Part shown: positions 8,801 to 16,684 of the stretch, one piece after another
Numbering within the stretch: the stretch's first letter is position 1
Layout: each line of letters begins with the position of its first letter
Assembly: GCA_015521095.1 (NCBI GenBank)
Contig: WAOU01000032.1
Coordinates: 1 to 26,420 of the forward strand
Source: Desulfurococcales archaeon
GTDB lineage: Archaea; Thermoproteota; Thermoprotei_A; Sulfolobales; Acidilobaceae
Reading direction: 5' to 3'
Length of the DNA: 26,420 bases
Notes under the pieces: model-generated
What the model saw: the letters and a program-made list of their open reading frames with translations, nothing else
What the model was told of the DNA's origin: nothing
Database searches by the model: none
Position numbers and translations under genes: made by a program

Positions 8801-9499
8801 GTCCTAACCACGCCGCAATCTCACAAGGACTCCTACAGAGTGCAAACCCTAAACCTCACTCTTACACCTACTCCAGGAGATATTGACTCAACGCTAACAT
8901 TCCTAGCCGTCATAGGAGAACAAGAATGTATAGAGTACACGCCATATACTAACTATACAATAGCACTTCTCGACGGTAATCCTATTCTACTAACACCACA
9001 AGTAGACAAATACCACGAACCAGGAACCCAATATATCTTCTGTTACACGCTAAAAGAGCCAGGGAACTACACCCTTCTACTATTAAGCTTAGAACCAAAC
9101 GGAGACGTATACTACGCAAAACAATACAAAATAATCACCATACCTCGAACCATAGAGCTGCAACAGCCCATAACTACATTACAGCCCGAGCCAACTCCAG
9201 GAAATAACCAAACAAATACGTCAAATCCGCCTACTCAAACCGAGACTCCACCTCCCACAAACCAGGAAACCACAGGTAACGGAGAAACGCCAAACAGTCA
9301 AACTACACAGCCTTTCCTCCAGCCTGATCTATCCAATAGCCAAACAACCTCGTCACAACAGCCAGGCACAAAAACATATACTTTCCTACCAAGGATCATA
9401 CTAGTAATAATCTTCATAATAATTGTAACAACAATATACTTGACCAAGAATAAAATATATAATAAAGGCCAAGAACAGGATCTATCCCCAAGTGACTGA
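5822..9499 (+). CDS. Giant secreted propeller-like protein anchored by a C-terminal stalk and membrane helix
   Basis: 1225 residues, starting at an ATG that overlaps the previous stop by four bases. Residues 1-22 (MKKAVISLVVLILLAVPLTA) form a signal peptide. Residues of about 30-1000 are beta-rich, with repeated propeller-like strands and many NxT/S sequons. About 1010-1105 looks like an Ig-like module with two cysteines. Residues about 1111-1184 form a Pro/Thr/Gln/Asn-rich stalk, followed by a membrane helix (about 1190-1207) and a short charged cytoplasmic tail. This is the usual design of an archaeal surface protein whose ectodomain projects through or beside the S-layer. Partner: the protein encoded just upstream, which lacks an anchor. 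Base composition of the coding strand changes from T/G-rich to A/C-rich around 6900-7000. Exact function unknown. Confidence 0.75.
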   Translation: MKKAVISLVVLILLAVPLTAFLGQTQDGTVIISPEGPVPLGGSYYPNEARYPLKAGSPEVALVRSVFYVWVKNGSLEIGLKDADDEWLAGPLVLENTSVSYGGEDKTIYAFGGIRIQFDLWRDWHIIVYLFHKDLLVASFDLGPTPDLANTGLNMSFIVPSGSALVVHQWTKEYYYPVVPSPLETARSMIPDKALVAPGSIVEAYRYGGVLALRDPSTLEFKCAFDVLDDLLNYTFRGYEANLVSYSFYREEIGVVMSLWNPFSRTPSVPDGFMVTVLNSSTCNVERAVIFDDDAPGIKPTRVFLSGPSTAVLVDEEIIYDPYGRKIGNISLFEVLDLTTGSMVEYNTSGQIAYWGSDPQSGVTAALTSDSLYIIWPNGTVTISQVESPVQAPWLTGSTMGVKSVLGTLLMNVRGNILYYHNGVLTQLEPDGYLYSIAEDNKHYYILTQTYSGETVWRITVITPGAGEQYLDLPLSQYTQVALGNGIACAHLALQPSTASSTVEEASLCGTEYTVEWSRNISVSNIYSAGYGWVNGSLSIIRGVEAEILFNEEKALLSGLSTGGTTWDYVALYSLQDWAVLAARPNVYQDLLIISLDPSKGSRIVGVNSDLVKAVEWVNDNAVVVVSYKGGQIQYMLITRDGTENITLPPPQEGTLKGLGPAWGPGAVAVTWVDNYYRATIYYPDDNTSLSINLTIPPEAYLQRVVSVNHTVLALAKIGGNLALYWKDSTSAWSEEENLSSLITEKLMEILPIRHPEYLQTWINMYDLRLSPTGEYALVTVWARFLLNGTLIGNGTLYALVTDRGLETLDFIDYNGLAAGWIDNKTLVIPASNKVYRVPGPVLVRDLPDTLPPIVGSVVLAVSQTPDGGLVVPYLFDPSYTRSYSVPAIVSEDGARIYYGSVDNLGGRHGVIVGAWAGDVLIAARLFPSLSLKAALRTAQVSGPYMLDTLDDGRYQILCPQGNVKAWFGPSQALESIECNTTLTPPPGYEYYVVLTTPQSHKDSYRVQTLNLTLTPTPGDIDSTLTFLAVIGEQECIEYTPYTNYTIALLDGNPILLTPQVDKYHEPGTQYIFCYTLKEPGNYTLLLLSLEPNGDVYYAKQYKIITIPRTIELQQPITTLQPEPTPGNNQTNTSNPPTQTETPPPTNQETTGNGETPNSQTTQPFLQPDLSNSQTTSSQQPGTKTYTFLPRIILVIIFIIIVTTIYLTKNKIYNKGQEQDLSPSD

Positions 9500-9522
9500 A
9501 AATAAGTATTTTTAATATTTAT
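9500..9522 (+). terminator. T-rich stretch after the surface-protein operon
   Basis: The stop at 9497-9499 is followed by AATAAGTATTTTTAATATTT, a T-rich tract of the type that ends archaeal transcripts. A perfect 6-bp stem with a 5-base loop (CTACTG at 9540-9545 and CAGTAG at 9551-9556) lies a little further on, before the next promoter. Confidence 0.35.
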
Positions 9523-9600
9523 CAATTATAAACCAGCTACTACTGTTTCCCAGTAGAGTACAACTTAATATCTTTAAGAACTATTCAAGAACGAGAGTAA

Positions 9601-10257
9601 GTGTACGAGAATTCTAAAAAGGTGAAATTTGTATTGGTGTTGTCTAAGGTTTATGATGTTATTAGGGAAGAGGCTAAATACATCGTGATGATTTCAAATG
9701 ATCTAGCATTGTTCATAGTATCGGCTATTATTGTTATGTTGGTACAGCGTAGGATTCTATTGCCGGTTCTGGACTGTGCAATATACTATGCTGAGGTAGG
9801 TAAACTTTGGTTTACTGTATTTATTTTTAATTTATTAACTTTTCTCTTGTTATACTATGCATTTTACATTATCTACTATAAGGGTTCATGGGTATCCTCT
9901 CAGAGATGCAAGGTTATTGAACTTCCCGATTGTAAGCTATGGAATAGTCTCGTAGAATCGCAGAGATCACGATTATTATTTGGATTATTTGTCTCACCAA
10001 TTATACTTCTTGGACTCTTGTTTAACTCGTTGAGGGTAATTGGTTATCCGATTGATTTTGAGAATGTGATTTTGGTTGTAAATAGTGGCGTGTCTAGACT
10101 ATTTGGATTATTTGAGTTGGGAGGTTATATCGTGGCAATTCATGCTCCTGCATTTGATAACAAGGTTTGGAGAATAGTGTTGTTCGTAGTGGGAGCTATA
10201 TTTCTACTTATAGGTGCTTATATTGAAGCAGTATTCATTTTTGAACTACACTATTGA
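9601..10257 (+). CDS. SpoIIM/DUF95-like multi-pass membrane protein
   Basis: 218 residues if started at GTG 9601. An in-frame TTG at 9634, with GGTGA at 9620-9624 before it, is an equally good or better start (MVLSKVYDVIREEAKY). A TATA-like CTTAATATC at 9564-9572 lies upstream. Four or five membrane segments are visible: about 37-52, 68-92, 123-147, 162-180 and 193-215. The C-terminal half carries FGLFELGGYIVA followed by a helix ending LLIGAYIEAVFIF, which resembles the H-G-x-F/L-E-L and A-x-I-E-A pattern of the SpoIIM (stage II sporulation M, DUF95) family, common in archaea with no known function. The family call rests on these two short matches. The coding strand is T/G-rich. Confidence 0.5.
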   Translation: MYENSKKVKFVLVLSKVYDVIREEAKYIVMISNDLALFIVSAIIVMLVQRRILLPVLDCAIYYAEVGKLWFTVFIFNLLTFLLLYYAFYIIYYKGSWVSSQRCKVIELPDCKLWNSLVESQRSRLLFGLFVSPIILLGLLFNSLRVIGYPIDFENVILVVNSGVSRLFGLFELGGYIVAIHAPAFDNKVWRIVLFVVGAIFLLIGAYIEAVFIFELHY

Positions 10258-10728
10258 TTACTGGATCCGGGAGGAACTAATAATTATAGGATTCAAATCC
10301 TGCATACAGGAGTAGTCTTATCCGGTCACAATTAATAGGACAGTAGTTAGCTTGGAGTACAAGGAGAATAGAAAAATAATAGAACAGAAGCACAAACAAA
10401 TTACCAATACGTAGCGCAACGATCAAGAGTAGAGATACGGTATACAAGGCTTTTACAACATCATTGCGATTTGTACTCTATGAAGCTCTATATACATGGT
10501 TTGAACCCATAGCTAATATAGGAAACTGAATAAAATCTGTATCTATAGGCAAGAGAGTTCTTCAATTCAGGAGAAGCGTATTCAGGAGTCATGATGCCTT
10601 TGCTTGGTTAAATATTGTGAGGAAAGCATCGAAATTATATACTATAAATGCTACTATATAATAATAGTGTCACATAAATGATTAGACCAAACTATACTAT
10701 AAGCATACTCTTATGAGGTGCCTGCATT
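10258..10728. other. Gene-free spacer
   Basis: About 470 bases with frequent stops in the frames I followed. A short hairpin (AGGAT at 10288-10292, loop TCAA, ATCCT at 10297-10301) follows the previous gene. The part near 10630-10665 contains TATA-like stretches (TTATATACTATAAA) that probably serve the gene at 10729. No gene, tRNA or repeat is recognisable. Confidence 0.5.
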
Positions 10729-11430
10729 ATGGAAGACAGAGTTAATCTTAAGTCTAAGGATATGCTTGAATCATTGGAGAAAAACTCTAAGAATATAGTA
10801 AGAGCGAATATTGTAATGATAATAGGAGTCATAGTATTATTCGCAACATTCTTACTAGCAGTAGGTGCTACTTTTATCACCGGTGGATTTATGGGCTCAG
10901 CTGAAGGAGCAATTTTTGCCATGCTGGGCTCGCTACTAATAGGATTAATTATTTCAATGATATTCTTGATCTACGGATCATACATACTATATACGAGTAC
11001 CAAAGATATGAAATATACTAGCGAAGCAGACACTAGTACGATGGCCAAATCTCTCAACACATCAATAACAATACTATACTACTCGGCCCTACTAGGCCTC
11101 ATAGGATCTATCCTTCTAATAATAGGAGTGGGTATAATCCTTATTGGTCTAGCCGCCCTCTTATGGGACATAGGACTAATATTATTTGCCATGGAGCTTA
11201 AGAAGTTTGGCGAAGACTATGAAGACCCAAGCAACCTGCTAATGGTTGGAGCAATTCTATCACTATTAGGTGTCTTATTACACCAGAATCTGGGATCAGT
11301 ACTGATTATTGCTGGACTAGTACTGATCTTAGTAGGCTTCAATAAATTGTCGATTGTAGCTGAAAAGGACCGCATGGAGTTAATGCGACAAATATCAGTT
11401 AGCGAGGAGAGCTCGGATTTCAGCATGTAG
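10729..11430 (+). CDS. DUF973-like membrane protein
   Basis: 233 residues from an ATG preceded by GAGGTG (10714-10719). The N-terminus is a charged helix (about 1-24), followed by five or six hydrophobic helices: about 26-50, 62-88, 113-133, 134-156, 170-186 and 188-206. The C-terminus is polar. The layout (cytoplasmic N-terminal helix, Gly-rich helices with IIGVGIILIG-type runs, a soluble stretch between helices two and three) fits the archaeal DUF973 group, whose role is unknown. It stands alone between spacers, converges with the rhomboid gene, and a hairpin terminator follows. The family assignment is tentative. Confidence 0.6.
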   Translation: MEDRVNLKSKDMLESLEKNSKNIVRANIVMIIGVIVLFATFLLAVGATFITGGFMGSAEGAIFAMLGSLLIGLIISMIFLIYGSYILYTSTKDMKYTSEADTSTMAKSLNTSITILYYSALLGLIGSILLIIGVGIILIGLAALLWDIGLILFAMELKKFGEDYEDPSNLLMVGAILSLLGVLLHQNLGSVLIIAGLVLILVGFNKLSIVAEKDRMELMRQISVSEESSDFSM

Positions 11431-11436
11431 CATGTT

Positions 11437-11469
11437 AAGAGGCTTTATGGGGAAAATCCTCTTGTTTTT
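11437..11469 (+). terminator. Stem-loop followed by T run
   Basis: AAGAGG (11437-11442) pairs perfectly with CCTCTT (11458-11463) across a 15-base loop, and GTTTTT follows at 11464-11469. It lies in the 66-base gap between the convergent genes ending at 11430 and 11497, where a terminator is expected. Confidence 0.5.
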
Positions 11470-11496
11470 CTGGCAAAAATAATATATTTGTATTTT

Positions 11497-12252
11497 TCAA
11501 AAATATCTTCTTCTCAAGAATTCTAGTCTGTTCTTATGTACGAAGAACGGTGTCATAAGTATTCCTCCTATAAAGCCTCCGATGTGTGCCCAGAATGCTA
11601 TGCCTGCTTGTAGTCCGGTGAACATTGTTGCGAATCCCCATATGAGTTGGTAGAGGAACCATATTCCTATGAAGACTATTGCAGGCAAGCGTAGTGGTAT
11701 TGGTATGAGTCCTATGAAGGAGACAAGCCTTATCTCGTTATAGGGGAACAATAATGCATAGGCTCCGAGTACTCCAGATATAGCTCCGCTCGCTCCTACG
11801 GCTGGGATAAACCATGGGTTTATGCCTGTTTCCTGTATAACTCTTATTATTACAGATTCAGGTGTGAGGAGTAGGCTCAATATGTAGAATGCATGTGCCC
11901 ATAGACCGGATAATAGGTAGAAGAGTAGGTATCTTTGTTTACCCATTACGAACTCTATATTGTCACCGAACACGAATAGGAATATCATGTTACCGAACAG
12001 GTGTGTAAGACCTGCATGAAGGAACATACTCGTTATCAATGTGTAAAGGGCTTTACCTTGTATTACAAGGCCAGGTATCATTCCTAGCTTCAATATGACC
12101 TCTTCATAGCTTCTAGCTCCTGGGACAAGGAGCCAGGGCGTCGTTACTCCTATGAAGAATACTGTAATATTCAAGAAGATTATAGTCCAGGTAACAGTAG
12201 CTCTCTCATATGCCATAACTGGCGGGTTCTCATCTCCAACAACAATTGCCAT
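11497..12252 (-). CDS. Rhomboid-family intramembrane serine protease
   Basis: About 251 residues. I take ATG 12252 as the start; a TTG one codon upstream (12255) is also possible, and GGTG lies just ahead on the minus strand. The protein cleaves membrane proteins within the bilayer. Catalytic serine in GASGAISG (S155) and catalytic histidine in FWAHIGGFIGG (H223) form the Ser-His dyad; HLFGNMIFLF (H84, N88) supplies the oxyanion-side His and Asn. The arrangement of six helices, with a long loop between the first and second, is typical. Conserved AxxxG-like packing (GGFIGGILM) is present. Length is normal for a minimal archaeal rhomboid. No substrate is indicated by the context. Confidence 0.93.
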   Translation of the reverse strand: MAIVVGDENPPVMAYERATVTWTIIFLNITVFFIGVTTPWLLVPGARSYEEVILKLGMIPGLVIQGKALYTLITSMFLHAGLTHLFGNMIFLFVFGDNIEFVMGKQRYLLFYLLSGLWAHAFYILSLLLTPESVIIRVIQETGINPWFIPAVGASGAISGVLGAYALLFPYNEIRLVSFIGLIPIPLRLPAIVFIGIWFLYQLIWGFATMFTGLQAGIAFWAHIGGFIGGILMTPFFVHKNRLEFLRRRYF

Positions 12253-12359
12253 CAATCATACACCGTCCGTAATTTAAGCAGGTAATGTACTGCATATTAC
12301 ACCCAAATAATATATTATTTGATAGAGTAGACTATTAATTATCTACTAGAATGTGTAGA

Positions 12360-12430
12360 ATGAGGAGATGCACCTCCACCGAGCCCTTACTCGGGCCGTG
12401 ATGATTCATGTCTGGGACCGATGACGTTCT
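12360..12430. ncRNA. Candidate structured RNA or regulatory element
   Basis: A GC-rich island inside an AT-rich spacer. It contains two possible hairpins (GAGG at 12362-12365 with CCTC at 12373-12376; CCGAG with CTCGG around the loop CCCTTA, near 12379-12394), followed by GTGATGA (12398-12404), which matches the C box of C/D RNAs, and GATGAC (12420-12425), a possible C' box. No good D box (CTGA) follows, so a classic C/D RNA is not supported. High local GC is a known mark of structured RNA in AT-rich hyperthermophiles. Confidence 0.25.
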
Positions 12431-12449
12431 CTAACCATTGTGATACCGC

Positions 12450-12461
12450 AACTATAATATA
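12450..12461 (+). promoter_or_regulatory. TATA box for the ferritin-like gene
   Basis: ACTATAATATAT lies about 60 bases before the ATG at 12517, leaving room for a leader that carries GAGGTG at 12503-12508. Confidence 0.4.
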
Positions 12462-12516
12462 TCCTAGACACGACCTAATTATTAACAGTTCTTGATGGAA
12501 AAGAGGTGTAAACGAG

Positions 12517-12825
12517 ATGTTGGCTGGGAATCCACTAGATTATCTATCCAAGAAAGACCTTAAGCTAGATGATAAAGGAGTGCTTCAAGCACTTAGGTGG
12601 GCAATTATTGCTGAACTTGATGCTATTAACTTCTATGAGCAACTCGCTTCACATATCGAAGATGAGAATGTCAAAAAGATATTCTTGGCGGTGGCAAATG
12701 AAGAGAAGGAGCATGTCGGTGAATTCTTAGCTCTGTTACTTAGCCAGGATAAGGACTTGTACAAGTATATGATGGATGGATTCAAGGAAGTCGAAGAAGA
12801 AACAGGTATAAAGACAAATCTATGA
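12517..12825 (+). CDS. Encapsulin-type ferritin-like protein (EncFtn family), stand-alone
   Basis: 102 residues from an ATG eight bases after GAGGTG. Two ferritin-like helices carry the EncFtn iron-site residues: E33 in AIIAELDAINFYEQ and ExxH in NEEKEHVGEF (E63, H66). Such half-ferritins dimerise to make the di-iron ferroxidase site and oxidise Fe(II), normally as cargo inside an encapsulin shell. The sequence resembles the ferritin-like N-terminal domain that is fused to the shell protein in Pyrococcus furiosus (from memory), including the tail GFKEVEEETGI. Here the gene stops after this domain and no shell gene follows; the next gene is an acyl-CoA synthetase 209 bases on. It may load an encapsulin encoded elsewhere or act free. 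Confidence 0.85.
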   Translation: MLAGNPLDYLSKKDLKLDDKGVLQALRWAIIAELDAINFYEQLASHIEDENVKKIFLAVANEEKEHVGEFLALLLSQDKDLYKYMMDGFKEVEEETGIKTNL

Positions 12826-13034
12826 TTTAAAGTATAGATTTTTCCTCCAATAATACGGGGTCTTTAATATTCATTGAATATAGTGTATTTCCGATGATAG
12901 TGATTCTGTGGGTTGGTATGATATATATTCTTTGTTGTTCAATTTTTATATACAATATTTAGTAATATAATATGCTATCTAGATACAGTCTCCGCGCATT
13001 ATGTTTCCCAAGAAATCCTGCCTGGTGATCCCTA

Positions 13035-14789
13035 ATGTCCGAAGTCAGGTCTCCTGGAGAAAGCCTCGAGTCGTTTCTCTCTATAAGAGAACTTGTAACA
13101 AGTTACCCTCCCTATGAAATCGCGAGGAAAGAATTCAGATGGCCGACTCTAGGCGAGTGGAACTGGGCAGTCCAATACTTTGACGGGTACATGGCTGATA
13201 GAGCTAGTTGGCCTGCAGCAATATGGGTAGACGACCAGCTACTAGAATCCAGTGATAAGCTAGAGATATCGTATCATAAGCTGCGAGAGGACTCTAACAA
13301 GCTAGCAACCGGATTAGAGGCAAGAGGATATAAGAAGGGAGACACAGTGCTTGTAATGACAGGAAACGTACCAGAACTATACACCATATTCCTTGGACTC
13401 CTAAAGACAGGAATGCCGGCTGTGCCTGCAACAATTCTCCTAACACCTGACGATGTCCTCGACCGGGTAAAAAGAGCAGAGATAAAGGCTGTCATAGGGG
13501 ACAAACGCTCCTATAAGAAAATCGATATGGTGCGAGACAAGCTTGTAGAACTAGGAGTACGAGACTTTATAGGTGTAGACGACGAACTCCCCACTGGATG
13601 GATACATATAAGAGACGTGATGAGCGAAGGCTCCGCAGTATATAAGAAGATAAAAACAAGATTCGATGATATAGCTCTCATATACTTCACCAGTGGTACA
13701 ACGGCAAAGCCGAAAATGGTATTCCACACGCACGCAAGCTATCCAGCAGGACACCTCACAACAGTGTACTGGGTGGGAGCCCGCGAGGGAGACAGACACT
13801 ATAATATCAGCAGTCCAGGCTGGGCAAAATGGGCTTGGAGTACATTCTTCACAGCATTCAACAGCGGAGCAACAAGCATGGTCTATGCCTATGAGAGATT
13901 CGATCCTCCAAAAGTACTAAAATTCATAACCGAGTACGGTGTCAATACGCTCTGCGCTCCACCCACAGTATGGAGAATGTTCATCCTACAAGACATGTCA
14001 AAGTACAATTTCGACAATCTCAAACAGGCAGTAAGCGCAGGCGAACCCCTCAATCCAAAGGTCATTGACAAGGTCAGGGAAGAGACAGGTGTAACAATAC
14101 GAGAAGGATATGGCCAAACAGAGACGACACTACAAATAGGCTTCTTCCCCGGAATGGAAGTAAAGCCAGGATCAATGGGTAAGCCAGCACCCGGCTACAA
14201 TATAGTACTAGTCGATCCGGAAGGAAACCCTGTTCCCATAGGCGAGGACGGACAGATAGCAATAAGAATAGAGCCAGAGAGGCCACTAGGCCTCATGAAA
14301 GGCTATGATAATCCCATAAAGAACGAACAGGTATTCAGGAACGGTCTCTACTGGACAGGAGACGTTGCAATGATGGATAAGGAAGGCTACCTATACTTCA
14401 TCGGACGAGCTGATGACGTATTCAAGAGCAGCGATTACCGTATAAGCCCGTTCGAAGTAGAGAGCGAACTGATCAAACATCCGGCAGTAGCCGAGGTGGC
14501 CGTGGTACCGAGCCCACACCCGATAAAATGGACTGTACCCAAGGCCTTCATATTGTTAAAGCCAGGATTCAAGCCTAGCCCCGAGCTTGCTAAGGACATA
14601 TTCGAATTCGCTAGGAGTAATATGGCGCCATACAAGAGGCCTAGAATAATAGAGTTCGTCGACGAGCTTCCAAAAACAATAAGTGGCAAGATAAGAAGAG
14701 TAGAGCTAAGGAGAATAGAGAAAGAGCGCAGAGAAAAGAATCAGAGAGGAGAAAACGAATATTTCGAAGAAGACTTCTTCCCCAAATAA
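13035..14789 (+). CDS. Medium-chain acyl-CoA synthetase (AMP-forming)
   Basis: 584 residues from ATG 13035 with GGTGAT seven bases ahead. ATP-dependent enzyme that activates a carboxylic acid to its CoA thioester through an acyl-AMP. The adenylate-forming motifs are all present: YFTSGTTAKPK (217-227, P-loop), YGQTE (359-363), YWTGDVA (about 436-442), the hinge stretch FIGRADDVFKSSDYRISP, and the catalytic lysine in TISGKIRR (K552). The sequence after the P-loop (MVFHTHASYPAGH) and the acidic C-terminal tail EYFEEDFFPK are typical of the medium-chain (ACSM) branch. Substrate range cannot be read from the sequence; short, medium or aryl acids are possible. It appears to be its own transcription unit. 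Confidence 0.9.
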   Translation: MSEVRSPGESLESFLSIRELVTSYPPYEIARKEFRWPTLGEWNWAVQYFDGYMADRASWPAAIWVDDQLLESSDKLEISYHKLREDSNKLATGLEARGYKKGDTVLVMTGNVPELYTIFLGLLKTGMPAVPATILLTPDDVLDRVKRAEIKAVIGDKRSYKKIDMVRDKLVELGVRDFIGVDDELPTGWIHIRDVMSEGSAVYKKIKTRFDDIALIYFTSGTTAKPKMVFHTHASYPAGHLTTVYWVGAREGDRHYNISSPGWAKWAWSTFFTAFNSGATSMVYAYERFDPPKVLKFITEYGVNTLCAPPTVWRMFILQDMSKYNFDNLKQAVSAGEPLNPKVIDKVREETGVTIREGYGQTETTLQIGFFPGMEVKPGSMGKPAPGYNIVLVDPEGNPVPIGEDGQIAIRIEPERPLGLMKGYDNPIKNEQVFRNGLYWTGDVAMMDKEGYLYFIGRADDVFKSSDYRISPFEVESELIKHPAVAEVAVVPSPHPIKWTVPKAFILLKPGFKPSPELAKDIFEFARSNMAPYKRPRIIEFVDELPKTISGKIRRVELRRIEKERREKNQRGENEYFEEDFFPK

Positions 14790-14988
14790 GTAATTAAAAC
14801 AAGTAGTTAGAGCATTGTATCTTCCCACACTAATATCATTTATTACTGTCTCTATTAGGTTTTATTATGATAGAATTGAAACTGTACTTATCGGCTTATA
14901 GAATCATATTATAAAATAAGGTAATAGTAATCACAGCAAAGAACATATTCAATCATTATCATCATTATAGAATACTATGGGAAACTAA

Positions 14989-16320
14989 ATGGACAAGAAG
15001 ATAAACTATTACGCAATAACAATGTTCATAGCAGTATCAATCTACCTATTCATAGGAGTAGTCTATTCCCCTCCATTCGAGGCACTTCGCCAATTACTGG
15101 AAATCAACAACCTAGAAGAAACCAGAATGACTCCAGAAGGCTACGTACTAATACCAGATAACTATGATCTCTTTCACCTCAGAACAGTACACTACTACCA
15201 CGGAGTATTCATCAGTTTCATAACTGTATCAGTTATCTTATACTATATCATCTCCAAGAAAAAACCCGACACCGTACTAGACCTAGCACTAATCGGCGGA
15301 ATAGCAACAATGACGACAGCACTCTTGTATGGATACGTCTCACAGACACCAATATTCCACGGACTCTTCCTCTTCGGACTCTCAATAATGTTTGTAACTG
15401 GACTCCTCCTACTAGCACAGAATACGTCAGCCAAAATCAATACAAACAGCCTGTTAGTGGTATCGACACTCATGCTCTTAGTTGGCGCCATGCTCGGGGC
15501 TCTACTAGGATCATACTATATGAAGCCAGAGCTCTCAAAGGAATACATATCTGCCGTAGTAGCATCACGTATCGACCCAGATCTTGCCGAGAACAACTTA
15601 CTATGGAGAATGAGGGCAGGCCACGAACACGGAATGCTACTCTCAGCACTCGGTCTCGCCGCTGCACTCCTAATCGATGGACTAAATCTCTCATACAACA
15701 AGACAACGTGGAGACTTGTACACTTATCCGCGTTCTCACTTTTCATCTCAGCAACTAGCAGCTATCTACTACCAATATTCGGCGGAGTCGTACACATGGT
15801 AATCACACCTGCAAGCCTATTACTCATAACAGCACTCGGATTCCTCGGCCTCTATAATACATGGAAAAGAAGAGGATTCTACGACGCAGTATTCCTCTCT
15901 GGAATCATACTGGTGTGGCTATTCGTAGCTGTTCCAGGAGCCATTATTGCCGCAAGTCTAAGAGAACCCTCTGCCTTTATCAACCCAGCGTTCCGTGATC
16001 CATCATGGGACTACGTTGAACTAGCATATAATATTGGTCACTGGCATCTGCTATTATTATTCTGGGGAGTCGCTATACTAGTGTTATCGTCAAGTATATG
16101 GACTAAAAATAAGACTAGCCGGATCATAGTATTATTATCAGTTGTAGGGCTCGCATTATCAGGCTTAGGATTTAATCTATACATATTTATGAATGGACCA
16201 TATCCAACTAACCCATATGATAACGTATGGATAAAAATTCTCATAGAGCCTGGATTAACAATGGTCACAATAGCAACAGTGTTATTGGGTCTGAACATGA
16301 TTAGGTACAAATATCTCTAA
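14989..16320 (+). CDS. 12-helix His-rich membrane protein, haem-copper oxidase subunit I-like
   Basis: 443 residues with about 12 hydrophobic helices (roughly 6-26, 69-89, 97-116, 122-143, 152-177, 213-232, 243-262, 264-289, 299-321, 349-369, 375-397, 415-437). Helix-border histidines recur as similar motifs: H68/H71 (VHYYHG), H212/H214 (GHEHGM), H351/H353 (GHWHLLLLFWG); others are H124, H245 and H269. The helix count, and HxH motifs resembling the low-spin haem and helix-10 ligands, recall subunit I of haem-copper or nitric-oxide reductases and the NnrS family. The usual HPEVY and adjacent HH copper motifs are absent, so oxygen reduction is doubtful. A metallopeptidase gene follows after 13 bases. 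A haem protein is plausible, but unproven. Confidence 0.5.
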   Translation: MDKKINYYAITMFIAVSIYLFIGVVYSPPFEALRQLLEINNLEETRMTPEGYVLIPDNYDLFHLRTVHYYHGVFISFITVSVILYYIISKKKPDTVLDLALIGGIATMTTALLYGYVSQTPIFHGLFLFGLSIMFVTGLLLLAQNTSAKINTNSLLVVSTLMLLVGAMLGALLGSYYMKPELSKEYISAVVASRIDPDLAENNLLWRMRAGHEHGMLLSALGLAAALLIDGLNLSYNKTTWRLVHLSAFSLFISATSSYLLPIFGGVVHMVITPASLLLITALGFLGLYNTWKRRGFYDAVFLSGIILVWLFVAVPGAIIAASLREPSAFINPAFRDPSWDYVELAYNIGHWHLLLLFWGVAILVLSSSIWTKNKTSRIIVLLSVVGLALSGLGFNLYIFMNGPYPTNPYDNVWIKILIEPGLTMVTIATVLLGLNMIRYKYL

Positions 16321-16333
16321 GAGGGAGAATCGA

Positions 16334-16684
16334 TTGAAACATGAACCTCTAGATGAGGATGGAGTATTAGTAATGGCAGTTTCGCTTATTCTAGATGGCA
16401 AGGCAGAACATGCCGTCAAGCTTCTCTCTGATTTTTATGGTGTTAAACCTCCAATAATAAAAATAGGTTTACCGAAGAGATGTTCTAAGGCATTAGGCTG
16501 TTATGTAACGTCGAGAAATACTATATATCTTAAATCGAGCAGGGAATATATGGATCCCTTCGTGATATTGCATGAGTTCTACCATCATATTAGGAGCAGG
16601 CTAGGAAAGCATCGTGGGACAGAAAAGCATGCTGATGCTTTTGCTATGAGGGCGATTGCTTTATACATGTCGGATAGAGAATGA
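16334..16684 (+). CDS. Small zincin-like metallopeptidase
   Basis: 116 residues from a TTG seven bases after GAGGGA (16321-16326). The ATG at 16341 is out of frame. The zinc motif HEFYHH (H80, E81, H84) is followed by EKHADAFA (97-104), whose Glu or Asp can give the third ligand; this pattern is shared by ImmA/IrrE and SprT-type zincins. No signal peptide, so it is cytoplasmic. The N-terminal part has two possible helices. Only 13 bases separate it from the His-rich membrane protein, so they are probably co-transcribed. The substrate is unknown; processing or quality control of the upstream protein is one possibility (inference). A divergent, non-proteolytic role cannot be excluded. Confidence 0.75.
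   Translation: MKHEPLDEDGVLVMAVSLILDGKAEHAVKLLSDFYGVKPPIIKIGLPKRCSKALGCYVTSRNTIYLKSSREYMDPFVILHEFYHHIRSRLGKHRGTEKHADAFAMRAIALYMSDRE

Noticed and set aside
10286..10303. ATTCAAATCC, resembling a tRNA T arm
   Set aside because: The conserved G before TTC is missing, and no acceptor, anticodon or D stem can be found around it; it is simply a short hairpin.
14955..14975. Short CATTAT/CATCATT repeats before the His-rich membrane protein
   Set aside because: Too short and simple to be a CRISPR or a defined repeat; likely plain AT-rich leader.
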